Shown here: positions 15,442 through 23,844 of the stretch, one piece after another
Layout of the letters: each line of letters starts with the position of its first letter
Numbering within the stretch: position 1 is the stretch's first letter
DNA from: an uncultured Parabacteroides sp.
GTDB taxonomy: Bacteria > Bacteroidota > Bacteroidia > Bacteroidales > Tannerellaceae
Reading direction: 5' to 3'
DNA length: 64,000 nt
Assembly (NCBI GenBank): GCA_937894065.1
Contig: CALCST010000023.1
Span: 1 to 64,000, forward strand
The notes under the pieces: model-generated
Databases searched by the model: none
Told to the model about the DNA's origin: nothing
What the model saw: the letters and a program-made list of their open reading frames with translations, nothing else
Position numbers and translations under genes: made by a program

Positions 15442-16311
15442 TTATTTACAGAAATACTTGCTATAGACTTCCGCATAATTGCTGTTTTCTGCCAACTGTT
15501 TCAGAACAGCCTTGAACTCATCTGGCATGATTCTATAAGTTACGGAAATCATACTGTTTGGAATATCTTTATAATAAGCTTCGGCAATCGAACCGGTTAT
15601 GCAAGCCAAAGTGTCGCTGTCACCACCGATTGAGACGGACATTCTTATGGCACTTTCAAAGTCCGAACTGTCAAGAAAACATATTATAGCTTGCGGAACA
15701 GTTCCTTGGCAACTTGAATCCCATGAATAAGTTTTGTTCAGGTATTCCCAAGTTGAATCCAGGTTATATTCATATTTTGATTCGATATATTCTTTTATTT
15801 CTTTCTTGCTAGCTCCGTTTCTGGCAAGAAATATTGCTGCTGCTACAGCCTCAGCTCCTTTTATTCCTTCTGGATGATTGTGGGTGATAGATGCAGAAAT
15901 TGCTGCCACTCGCTCAGTCTCTTCTATTGAGTCGAAAAGCCATCCGATTGAAGAAACTCTCATAGCTGAGCCGTTTCCCCATGAATTGTAAGGACAACGC
16001 TTTCCGGCAAGTTCTCCAGTACGGTAATCTATGAGACCTTGAGGATAAAACAGCCAGGTGCTGAATGCCATTCCGTAGTCGCCTTTCGGACTTGGATATC
16101 TTTCAGCAGTAGAAACCATTATTTCTTCTAATGATTTCAGGTCAAAATCTGCTTTCTGTTTACATCTTAATGCCCATTCCGCAACAGCAATGGTCATTAT
16201 TGTATCATCAGTTATATCACTATCTTCAGAAAATAGTTTGAAGTCGTAATCTTTAGTATTGTTGAATTCATACACAGAACCGACAATATCGCCGATAATT
16301 GCACCTATCAT
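15442..16311 (-). CDS. ADP-ribosylglycohydrolase family protein
   Basis: This is a 289-residue protein from the ATG at 16311 (MIGAIIGDIVGSVYEF), where the family begins. The di-metal ligands are visible in SDITDDTIMT (about 31-40) and in SIGGDSDTLACITGSIAEA near the C-terminus, matching the Mg-dependent DraG/ARH fold. Such enzymes remove ADP-ribose from proteins, nucleic acids or small molecules in the cytosol. Its start overlaps the end of the Nudix gene by 4 bases (ATGA), so the two are translated together and probably act in the same ADP-ribose pathway. Confidence 0.93.
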   Translation of the reverse strand: MIGAIIGDIVGSVYEFNNTKDYDFKLFSEDSDITDDTIMTIAVAEWALRCKQKADFDLKSLEEIMVSTAERYPSPKGDYGMAFSTWLFYPQGLIDYRTGELAGKRCPYNSWGNGSAMRVSSIGWLFDSIEETERVAAISASITHNHPEGIKGAEAVAAAIFLARNGASKKEIKEYIESKYEYNLDSTWEYLNKTYSWDSSCQGTVPQAIICFLDSSDFESAIRMSVSIGGDSDTLACITGSIAEAYYKDIPNSMISVTYRIMPDEFKAVLKQLAENSNYAEVYSKYFCK

Positions 16312-16835
16312 AATTTTAGTATTAAGTTTTGCAGTTTTTGTAAAGTAGATGATTCCGGACTTATATTCCATTCAGTAGTGTTACGTGAAATATTTGCCTT
16401 AAGTTCAGATATAGCATCATTAAGAATATCTTTATGGTCGAAAGCTAGATTGGGAATTTCATCGAGAGAAAACCAACGAGCCTCGGCAGCATCGTCTCCA
16501 CCTTTAACTTCTGTAATTTGGGTGATTGCATAATATGCAATAGTTATAACTCTGTCTCTTGGGTCGCGGTTTACTTTCGTATATGCACCAAGTTGTTTTA
16601 TAAACACTGGGTCCATATTTGTTTCTTCTTTCAATTCTCTCAGAGCTCCTGTTTCGGCATCTTCATCCATATTAAGAAATCCGCCGGGAAAAGCCCAGCA
16701 TCCTTTGTACGGATCAGATTTTCGTTGTATAAGAAGGAGAGAAAGAGAACTTACTTTTTCATCATAACCGAATATAACGCAATCAGTAGTTACTGAAGGG
16801 CGTGGATATTTATAGCAGTATTGATGATTTTCCAT
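16308..16835 (-). CDS. Nudix hydrolase (ADP-ribose pyrophosphatase-like)
   Basis: This 175-residue protein carries the Nudix box GGFLNMDEDAETGALRELKEE (about 51-71), matching Gx5Ex7REUxEExGU with the metal-binding Glu residues. The N-terminal TDCVIFGYDE, LLLIQRKSDPYKGCWAFPGGF and the later DPRDRVITIAYYA resemble the ADP-ribose pyrophosphatase and NrtR group. The winged-helix tail of NrtR regulators is missing, so it is an enzyme. The fused reading with the ADP-ribosylglycohydrolase gene suggests it splits free ADP-ribose released by that enzyme. Confidence 0.92.
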   Translation of the reverse strand: MENHQYCYKYPRPSVTTDCVIFGYDEKVSSLSLLLIQRKSDPYKGCWAFPGGFLNMDEDAETGALRELKEETNMDPVFIKQLGAYTKVNRDPRDRVITIAYYAITQITEVKGGDDAAEARWFSLDEIPNLAFDHKDILNDAISELKANISRNTTEWNISPESSTLQKLQNLILKL

Positions 16836-16886
16836 ATATCGTTAGTTTATGAGTTTTGTCTAATCTTGTTGCAGCTTGTTCTTTCG

Positions 16887-18803
16887 TCAACTATACACAA
16901 TAAAAGCGGAATCTTCCAGTTTTAATCTATCGTCATTATCAGCCATAAACCTTATGACAGCAAAAGCTTTGTCTGTATTCAGCTTATATTTGTTGATGAA
17001 GTCGGTCACTGATATTAGTGTATCTTTAGGCTGTTCAAGAATCAGTTTCTGTATTTTGTTGTAATCCTTGTTGGCGATTCCGGAATCATGCTTTGCGAGG
17101 CAAATATCACAAGTTCCGCAATCTTCATCCATATTTTCTCCGAAATAAGAAAGAAGTATGCGTGTTCGGCAAATACTTTTCTCATTATTGTATTCAAGGA
17201 CCTTGTTTAATCTTTGTTCGAAACGCTCCTTTCTGTCCTCATATGCAGAAGGCAGGATTCTTACATTTTCTTTCTCAACACGGACTTGTCTGAATATTAT
17301 TATTGGAGTTTTCTTCTCAGGAATATATTTTATTATATGATATTTTGAGAGATTCAGCAACACATGATATACAGTATCTCTGTTTACGTTTGTTGCCGCT
17401 GCAATATAAGATTCATTAATATAAACATAATCAGAGAACACACCGGAATAGGAGCGGAGTATTACTGACAGAATATCATCTATTGTTTTGTCCTGACCAA
17501 GATATCTGTATAATTCTTCACGAGTCGCAGTGAAAATAATGCGTGAAGCATTATCAACGTTTTCTATATATTCAATATATCCGCATAACTCCAGAATTTT
17601 TAGAGAACTATGGGTCTGAGTTATTGGCAACTTGAATGCCATACAGAAATCATTAAGATCGAAATCGTGTGCTGTGTCAAGCCCGAATCCGACTGCAATC
17701 TGGAAGTAATTACCAAGAGCTTCGTATACTCGTTTTATCAAATCCTTTTCTGGAAAAGAATCTGTGAGTTGTTTTTTTAGTCTTGCGTTATCAATGTTTG
17801 AACTAATCACTACGGCATACGCTTTCTCTCCGTCACGTCCTGCACGTCCTGCTTCCTGATAATATTCTTCAAGAGAGCCGGGCATATCCAGATGGACAAC
17901 AAGACGAACATCCGGTTTGTCAATTCCCATACCGAAAGCGTTTGTTGCCACAATTATACGGCATTCGCCCTTCATCCACCTGTCTTGTCTGAGATTCTTT
18001 TCTTCCATACTCAGTCCGGCATGGAAGAATTCAGCGGTAAAACCATTGCTTTTCAGGAAATCCGCAGTTTCCTTTGTCTTTTTCCTGCTTCTGACATATA
18101 CAACAGCACTTCCTTGTACACGTTCAAGAATGTATTTCAGTGTTTCAGTCTTATTATCAGATTTTCTTATGATATACGCAAGATTCTTACGTTGGAAACT
18201 TTTCTTGAATACATTTTTCTCCTTGAAAAGTAGTTTTTCCTGAATATCATCAACAACGGCAGGAGTGGCGGTTGCAGTTAGTGCAAGTACTGGAACGTTG
18301 GGTAATATTTTCCTAATATCTGCTATTGCCAAATAAGACGGTCGGAAATCATATCCCCATTGTGAAATACAATGACTTTCGTCAATGGCAAGAAGGCAGA
18401 CGTTCATTGCCTTAAGCTTTATCTGGAAAATTTCTGAGGATAATCTTTCAGGTGATACGTATAGGAATTTATAATCTCCGAATATGCAGTTTTCTAGTTG
18501 GGAGATGATAAATTCTCTCGATTGCCCTGAATGAATTGATGTAGCTTTTATTCCACGTTTCTTCAGGTTGTCAACCTGGTCCTTCATTAGGGCTATCAAA
18601 GGAGTAACCACAATGCATATACCTTCCATAGCCATTGCCGGAACTTGGAATGTTATGGATTTTCCTCCACCTGTTGGCATAAGCCCGAATGTGTCTTTCC
18701 GTTCATATACAGAATGAATAATATCTTCCTGTAATGGACGGAAAGATTTATATCCCCAATATTGGGATAGAATTTGATGGAAAATATCAGGGCTTTCAGG
18801 CAT
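16887..18803 (-). CDS. recQ: RecQ-family ATP-dependent DNA helicase
   Basis: This 638-residue superfamily 2 helicase has motif 0 FRPLQEDII, Walker A MPTGGGKS (about 42-49), DESH box AIDESHCISQWGYDFRPSY, motif III ALTATA, motif V ATNAFGMGIDKPDVR and motif VI QEAGRAGRDG. A RecQ C-terminal zinc domain follows (cysteines in ICRTRILLSYFGE and CGTCDICL). The last part is weakly conserved; an HRDC domain is not obvious. RecQ unwinds DNA for recombination repair with RecJ, encoded directly upstream 10 bases away. The two form an operon with the Nudix and ADP-ribosylglycohydrolase genes. Confidence 0.95.
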   Translation of the reverse strand: MPESPDIFHQILSQYWGYKSFRPLQEDIIHSVYERKDTFGLMPTGGGKSITFQVPAMAMEGICIVVTPLIALMKDQVDNLKKRGIKATSIHSGQSREFIISQLENCIFGDYKFLYVSPERLSSEIFQIKLKAMNVCLLAIDESHCISQWGYDFRPSYLAIADIRKILPNVPVLALTATATPAVVDDIQEKLLFKEKNVFKKSFQRKNLAYIIRKSDNKTETLKYILERVQGSAVVYVRSRKKTKETADFLKSNGFTAEFFHAGLSMEEKNLRQDRWMKGECRIIVATNAFGMGIDKPDVRLVVHLDMPGSLEEYYQEAGRAGRDGEKAYAVVISSNIDNARLKKQLTDSFPEKDLIKRVYEALGNYFQIAVGFGLDTAHDFDLNDFCMAFKLPITQTHSSLKILELCGYIEYIENVDNASRIIFTATREELYRYLGQDKTIDDILSVILRSYSGVFSDYVYINESYIAAATNVNRDTVYHVLLNLSKYHIIKYIPEKKTPIIIFRQVRVEKENVRILPSAYEDRKERFEQRLNKVLEYNNEKSICRTRILLSYFGENMDEDCGTCDICLAKHDSGIANKDYNKIQKLILEQPKDTLISVTDFINKYKLNTDKAFAVIRFMADNDDRLKLEDSAFIVYS

Positions 18804-18813
18804 ATGATTTAAA

Positions 18814-20556
18814 TTATATGCAGTTGTTATCCGTTTTTATATCCTTAATCAGTAATTGCAGTGATGTGTTGCCATTATATGTATTTTCCTCAACCGTATA
18901 ACAAATGTTGAAAGGTAACATTTGTTTGATATGGGCATTGTATTTTGACATTCCGAATGCAATACCATGAATAGGAGAGGCAGCTGATTTGCCGTCGATT
19001 ATTTCCAGTTTTATATGTTCCTGTTTATGTCCCACAAGTTTACTTGTTCCATAATCTTTCACATCAAAAGTACAGAAAACTGGTTTTTGATTGTTCGGAC
19101 CGAAAGGACTCATCTTCTTTAAATCGCTCATGAATTTATTGTTGATCTCCTTGAGGTCAATAATAGCATCAATATCGATTTGCGGAGTCAGTTGCTCAGG
19201 GATGATTTCTTGAGCAACAAGTTGCTGAAGTCTTTCTGTAAAAGCTCCCAGGTTCTCTTCTTTCATCGAAAGACCTGCTGCATATGTATGACCACCGAAA
19301 TTTTCCAGCAAATCACGGCATCCTTCTATTGCCTTATAAATATCAAAACCAGCTATTGAACGAGCAGAGCCGGTAACCAAATCTCCGGATTTTGTTAAGA
19401 CTATTGCCGGACGGTAATATTTCTCCGTAAGTCTTGATGCTACAATGGCTATCACACCTTTGTGCCAGTTCGGATTGTAAACTATCACTGCCTTGTTTTC
19501 ATCGTGATTAGGAATGGAGTTTATAATCTCGTTTGCCTCTTCGGTGACCTTTTTATCAAGTTCCCTTCTGTCTTCGTTATACTGGTTTATGCTTTCGCTT
19601 TTCTTTCTAACAACGTCAGCATCTTTTGCCAACAACAAATCTACGGCTTCTTTACCTTTCATCATTCTTCCGGAAGCATTCAGCCTTGGGCCAATTTTAA
19701 ATACGATGTCGCTGATTGTAATTTCCTTATTACTTAATCCGCATACATCAATAATTCCTTTTAGTCCTAAACTTGGATTGCTGTTTATCTGTTTCAGTCC
19801 GTAATATGCAAGAATTCTGTTCTCACCTGTGATTGGAACAATGTCAGAAGCAATACTTACAGCGACAAGTTCCAGCAACTTGTCAAGATCTGAAAGAGGA
19901 AGTTTATTGTTCATAGCAAAAGCCTGCATGAACTTGAATCCGACTCCACATCCTGAAAGATGCTCATAAGGATATACCGAATCAGCACGTTTTGCGTCGA
20001 GCACAGCAACTGCATCAGGCAATTTATCATCCGGCATATGATGGTCGCAGATAATAAAATCTATGCCTTTTTCTTTGGCATATTCAATTTTGTCAATGGC
20101 TTTAATACCACAGTCAAGCGAAATAATCAATGTTATCCCGTTCTCCTTTGCATAGTCAATACCTTTATAAGAGATACCATATCCTTCATCATCTCTGTCA
20201 GGTATGTAATAATCCAGCAGATTTGCAGACGAAGTGCACGTACGTAAATATTTATATACGAGAGAAACAGCTGTTGTTCCATCAACATCATAGTCACCGT
20301 ATATCAATATTTTTTCTTTATTGCCCAGAGCCTTGTTAAGGCGTTTTACCGCCTTGTCCATATCCGGCATAAGGAACGGATCGTGCAAGTCGCTCAAAGT
20401 CGGCTTGAAAAATTTCTTCACCTCACTAACCGTCGTAAGGCCGCGCTGGACAAGTAACAGGCTGATTACAGGGCTTATGCCCATTTCCTCTGAAAGCCTG
20501 TCCCTTAGGTTTAGCTCTTCCTGTGTTGGAGGTCGATAGTTCCATTTATTAGTCAT
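18814..20556 (-). CDS. recJ: Single-stranded-DNA-specific exonuclease RecJ
   Basis: This 580-residue protein has the DHH phosphoesterase motifs: IYGDYDVDGTTAV, LIISLDCGI, IICDHHMP (DHH motif) and LSGCGVGFKF, plus DHHA1 domain FGGHTYAAGLSM, followed by a C-terminal OB-fold. The metal-binding Asp and His residues are all present. RecJ degrades single-stranded DNA 5' to 3' in recombination and mismatch repair. It is the first gene of a four-gene operon with recQ. Normal length for the family. Confidence 0.96.
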   Translation of the reverse strand: MTNKWNYRPPTQEELNLRDRLSEEMGISPVISLLLVQRGLTTVSEVKKFFKPTLSDLHDPFLMPDMDKAVKRLNKALGNKEKILIYGDYDVDGTTAVSLVYKYLRTCTSSANLLDYYIPDRDDEGYGISYKGIDYAKENGITLIISLDCGIKAIDKIEYAKEKGIDFIICDHHMPDDKLPDAVAVLDAKRADSVYPYEHLSGCGVGFKFMQAFAMNNKLPLSDLDKLLELVAVSIASDIVPITGENRILAYYGLKQINSNPSLGLKGIIDVCGLSNKEITISDIVFKIGPRLNASGRMMKGKEAVDLLLAKDADVVRKKSESINQYNEDRRELDKKVTEEANEIINSIPNHDENKAVIVYNPNWHKGVIAIVASRLTEKYYRPAIVLTKSGDLVTGSARSIAGFDIYKAIEGCRDLLENFGGHTYAAGLSMKEENLGAFTERLQQLVAQEIIPEQLTPQIDIDAIIDLKEINNKFMSDLKKMSPFGPNNQKPVFCTFDVKDYGTSKLVGHKQEHIKLEIIDGKSAASPIHGIAFGMSKYNAHIKQMLPFNICYTVEENTYNGNTSLQLLIKDIKTDNNCI

Positions 20557-20848
20557 TATATATTATTTTTTTTCTTGTCATATCTTGTTGCAGACTAAGA
20601 AACTATTTATATTTTCTTCAATCTGTACGGTAAATAGCTTTAGTACAGATAATATATGCGTCTGCCGGATACCTTGCAAAAGTGTGTACTATGGCAAAGT
20701 ATTTTTCAAAACGTAAAGTTAATAAATTATTTCGTATTTGTACTTTTAGTTAGGTTGGAATCTGTTAAAACTATATTTTGTGGAATTTCCGTGTTACAAC
20801 TGTTCTAATTTTCTCAAGAGTTTAGAGTATTATATTAAAGAAAAAACA
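20557..20848. other. AT-rich intergenic region upstream of recJ
   Basis: This stretch holds the presumed recJ promoter region but no exact TAnnTTTG box; the nearest is TACTTTGCC near 20697-20705 on the minus strand, one base short of the consensus. I find no gene or repeat in it. Confidence 0.5.
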
Positions 20849-20912
20849 ACGAGTTGGCAAGGTTTCTAAACAAGCTTTGTTTAAAGCCGTTATTTTTACC
20901 TTGTCAACTCGT
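20849..20912 (-). terminator. Terminator of the SGNH hydrolase gene, built from TTGTCAACTT repeat units
   Basis: On the minus strand ACGAGTTGACAAGG pairs with CCTTGCCAACTCGT (one G-T) around a 36-base loop, followed by TGTTTTTTCTTT. The arms carry the GTTGACAAG/CTTGTCAAC core of the dispersed repeat. The loop has its own inverted pair (TTTAAACAAAGCTTGTTTA). Confidence 0.75.
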
Positions 20913-20950
20913 ATATGAAATAATTGCCGAAAAAAACGGACAATGTGTTT

Positions 20951-21619
20951 TTATTTACATACTTTTTCTATTGCTTTCTGCACTAGTCCTTCCATCACCT
21001 TATATCCTTCAAGATTAGGATGAACTCCGTCTTCAGAATACTTCTTAGGCAAACCACCTTCAGAATCACTCATAGCTGAATGATAATCTACATATTCAAT
21101 GCCATTAGCTTCTGCATATTCTTTAACTTTCTTGTTCAAAGCTTTAATAGTTTCTGCAGGCTTTACACCCGGACGCCATCCGAACTTGCTCGCAGGCATA
21201 GTGGAGCATAATATAACTTTGATATTATTTGCTTTTGCAAGCTGTGCCATTGAAACAATGTTTCCGAAAGTCTTTTCTGGAGTCATAGCATAGTCATTCA
21301 GAGCTATATCGTTTGTTCCTGCAAGAATTACTACTGCTTCAGGCTTCAAGTCTATTACGTCCGGACGCATTCTCAACAACATTTGTGCTGATACTTGTCC
21401 GCTTATACCTCTACCCACATAGTTATTGCTCTTGAAAAAGTCTGGGTCAGCACTAGGCCATCCGTCAGTAATTGAATTTCCCATGAACACAACTTTAGGG
21501 CTTTTTACCTCTTTGTTTGCCGCTTCATAACGTGCAAAGTTTGCCCAGTCTTTTATTTCCTGAGCAGATAAATGCAGTGAGCCAATTATAAACAAGGCTG
21601 CTAATAGTATTTTTTTCAT
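20951..21619 (-). CDS. Secreted SGNH/GDSL hydrolase
   Basis: This 222-residue protein has a signal peptide (1-19, ending LSA before QE). The four SGNH blocks are visible: VFMGNSITDGW (nucleophile Ser), NYVGRGISGQ (Gly), ILAGTNDIA (Asn) and YSEDGVHPNLEGY (Asp and His). It is therefore an extracytoplasmic esterase, acting perhaps on acetylated sugars or lipids. No neighbouring carbohydrate genes specify the substrate. It ends 18 bases before the DEAD-box gene in the same direction and may be cotranscribed. Confidence 0.92.
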   Translation of the reverse strand: MKKILLAALFIIGSLHLSAQEIKDWANFARYEAANKEVKSPKVVFMGNSITDGWPSADPDFFKSNNYVGRGISGQVSAQMLLRMRPDVIDLKPEAVVILAGTNDIALNDYAMTPEKTFGNIVSMAQLAKANNIKVILCSTMPASKFGWRPGVKPAETIKALNKKVKEYAEANGIEYVDYHSAMSDSEGGLPKKYSEDGVHPNLEGYKVMEGLVQKAIEKVCK

Positions 21620-21636
21620 TTTTATATGTATTAGAA

Positions 21637-22911
21637 TTATACTTCAGTATTCTGATTTACTTTATTATTCGCAGATGCTGTTTTTGTACTTTTGCGTTGT
21701 CCGCTTTTTCTTCTCGAATTCTTTTTACTGCTACTTTTTTTCTTGGCATATTTTTCCGGTTCATAAGCCGGTGTTTCTCCAAATTCAGGGTCAACAGGTA
21801 TTTTATATACCGTTTTGCCAAGGAAAGATTCGATTTGCTGGAACTGGTATTGCTCTTCAGGCGATACAAATGTTATGGCGAGACCTTTGTCATTTTTACC
21901 CCTTGCTGTTCTACCTATTCTGTGGACATAGTCTTCAGGATCGTGAGGAATATCAAAATTAACAACAAGCTGAATGTCGTTAATGTCTATACCACGTGAA
22001 ACGACATCTGTTGCTACAAGAATATCTATTTTCCCACTTTTGAAATCCTTCATCACTTCCTCTCTTTGGCTTTGTTCCAAATCTGAATGCATTTCAGCTA
22101 CATTGAAATTCATTCTTTTCAGGCTGGATGTTAAATCCTTGACCTTTAACTTTGACGAGGAGAAAATAATAACTCGTTTAGGATTACTGTTTTTGAAAAG
22201 GTCTTTAATAATCTGTATTTTCTGTATTTCATAACAGATATATGCCGTTTGCATGATAGTTTCCGGAGGTCGCGAAATTGCTATAGTGATTTCAACCGGA
22301 TCCTTCAGGATATTCTGCGCCAATGTTTGTATTTTGGGCGGCATAGTTGCTGAAAACATGATTATCTGGCAGGATTGGGGCAGATGTTTGTATATCTGCA
22401 TTATATCATCATAGAATCCCATATCCAGCATTCTGTCAGCTTCATCTAGAACAAAGAAGGATACCTTTGAAAGGTCGATTGAATCACATTTGAGGTGTGA
22501 AATCAATCTTCCGGGAGTTGCAATAACAATGTCAGCGCCCATTTCCAGACCGCGTTTTTGTTGTTCCCACACAATACCATCAGTTCCACCATATACAGCC
22601 ACAGCTGAAGCAGAAACAAAATATGAAAATCCGGAAATCTGTTGGTCAATCTGTTGTGCCAACTCTCGGGTGGGAGCCATAATTATTGCATTTACGGCAT
22701 TCTCAGGAAATCCACCATAATGGAGTTCGTTTAATATCGGGAGAACATAGGCTGCAGTTTTACCTGTTCCTGTTTGCGCGCATGCAATAATGTCTCTACC
22801 CTCCAAAATGATAGGAATAGTTTGCTCTTGTATTGGAGTTGCTTCCGTGAAGTTCATCGCATCAAGACCATCAAGGATAGCTTCATCCAAAGGTAATTCA
22901 TCAAATCTCAT
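21637..22911 (-). CDS. DEAD-box RNA helicase (RhlE type)
   Basis: This 424-residue protein starts with the Q motif (FDELPLDEAILDGL, ATPIQEQTIP) and shows motif I ACAQTGTGKTAAY, Ia PTRELAQQI, II VLDEADRMLDMGF, III FSATMP, IV IIFSSSK, V ATDVVSRGIDI and VI YVHRIGRTARG. A lysine/arginine/serine-rich tail (from about 385) is typical of RhlE-like proteins and likely binds RNA. It remodels RNA, for example in ribosome assembly or cold adaptation, in the cytosol. Confidence 0.95.
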   Translation of the reverse strand: MRFDELPLDEAILDGLDAMNFTEATPIQEQTIPIILEGRDIIACAQTGTGKTAAYVLPILNELHYGGFPENAVNAIIMAPTRELAQQIDQQISGFSYFVSASAVAVYGGTDGIVWEQQKRGLEMGADIVIATPGRLISHLKCDSIDLSKVSFFVLDEADRMLDMGFYDDIMQIYKHLPQSCQIIMFSATMPPKIQTLAQNILKDPVEITIAISRPPETIMQTAYICYEIQKIQIIKDLFKNSNPKRVIIFSSSKLKVKDLTSSLKRMNFNVAEMHSDLEQSQREEVMKDFKSGKIDILVATDVVSRGIDINDIQLVVNFDIPHDPEDYVHRIGRTARGKNDKGLAITFVSPEEQYQFQQIESFLGKTVYKIPVDPEFGETPAYEPEKYAKKKSSSKKNSRRKSGQRKSTKTASANNKVNQNTEV

Positions 22912-23011
22912 GTCTCAATCAAAAATATCCGTAAAAATAAGGATTTTCATTGATTGTGCGAAATAATGTGATATGTTTTTTTCAACGCAAACTGGAGTAT
23001 TCAATAGGGTT

Positions 23012-23839
23012 TTACTTATAATATCTTCGGTATATTCTGTTATATAGACCGTTCTCTCTTATTTGGCTAATCCATTTGTCGAGGCTGTCTTTTAGGATAG
23101 GAGAGTCCTTTCTAAGTACCCATGCCTGTAGTTGAGTGAAGCTGATATCAGTTTTTATATCGATATTGTTGAATTCTTTTAATGATGCTTCAGCAATTTG
23201 CTGGTCACATACTGCCAAGTCAATATCTCCGCTTGAAACCATTATTATAAGTTGTTCGTCAGAATACAAGCTGTCTTCTTTGATATATATAGTATCACCA
23301 ATTTCTTCACTAAGATTTTTCAGTCTTTGCAGTGCAGGTGAACCTTTGGGTATATAAATGGTTTTACCTCCAAGTTCCAGATGATTTCTTATAGGCTTTT
23401 GCTCTTTCCCATCTGCCAGCTTTCTTTGTACCAGCACTTGCTTGTTGAGAACAATAGGTTCCGTAAAAAGATATTTATCTTTAAGCTCGCTTGTTATAGG
23501 TACATTTCTTGCAATGACATCACACTCTCCATTGTTAAGCTTTTCGAAACTGTTGTCAAGGTTCATATCCAGAAGAGTCTGGATTTCCAATCCTGATTCT
23601 TTTGATATTGCCTGACTCATCTCATATTGAAATCCGCTGATTGTATCTCCATTAACAAAATATCCCGATAAAGAATATTCCGTTATTATCCTCAGAATAC
23701 CTTCTTCCTTTATTTCAGGATAATCTTTGGTGGATAGCTTAGGCTGTTCCTCTTTGCTTGAAGGCATAAGGTTAATCATTGTTGCCACAGCTAATGCCAG
23801 CATAACAATATATACTATAAGAAGTCTCTTTGTTTTCAT
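23012..23839 (-). CDS. Membrane-anchored periplasmic solute-binding (SBP family 3, MltF N-domain-like) protein
   Basis: This 275-residue protein has an uncleaved-looking signal anchor (residues 5-24, no lipobox), then a type-2 periplasmic binding domain: LRIITEYSLSGYFVNGD, GFQYEMSQAI, ECDVIARNVPIT, KYLFTEPIVLNKQVLVQRK and DSLYSDEQL. It resembles the N-terminal regulatory domain of the lytic transglycosylase MltF but has no SLT domain, and no ABC permease is nearby. Ligand unknown. It follows the porin gene after only 5 bases, so the two are one transcript and may work together at the envelope. Confidence 0.82.
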   Translation of the reverse strand: MKTKRLLIVYIVMLALAVATMINLMPSSKEEQPKLSTKDYPEIKEEGILRIITEYSLSGYFVNGDTISGFQYEMSQAISKESGLEIQTLLDMNLDNSFEKLNNGECDVIARNVPITSELKDKYLFTEPIVLNKQVLVQRKLADGKEQKPIRNHLELGGKTIYIPKGSPALQRLKNLSEEIGDTIYIKEDSLYSDEQLIIMVSSGDIDLAVCDQQIAEASLKEFNNIDIKTDISFTQLQAWVLRKDSPILKDSLDKWISQIRENGLYNRIYRRYYK

Positions 23840-23844
23840 TTCAA

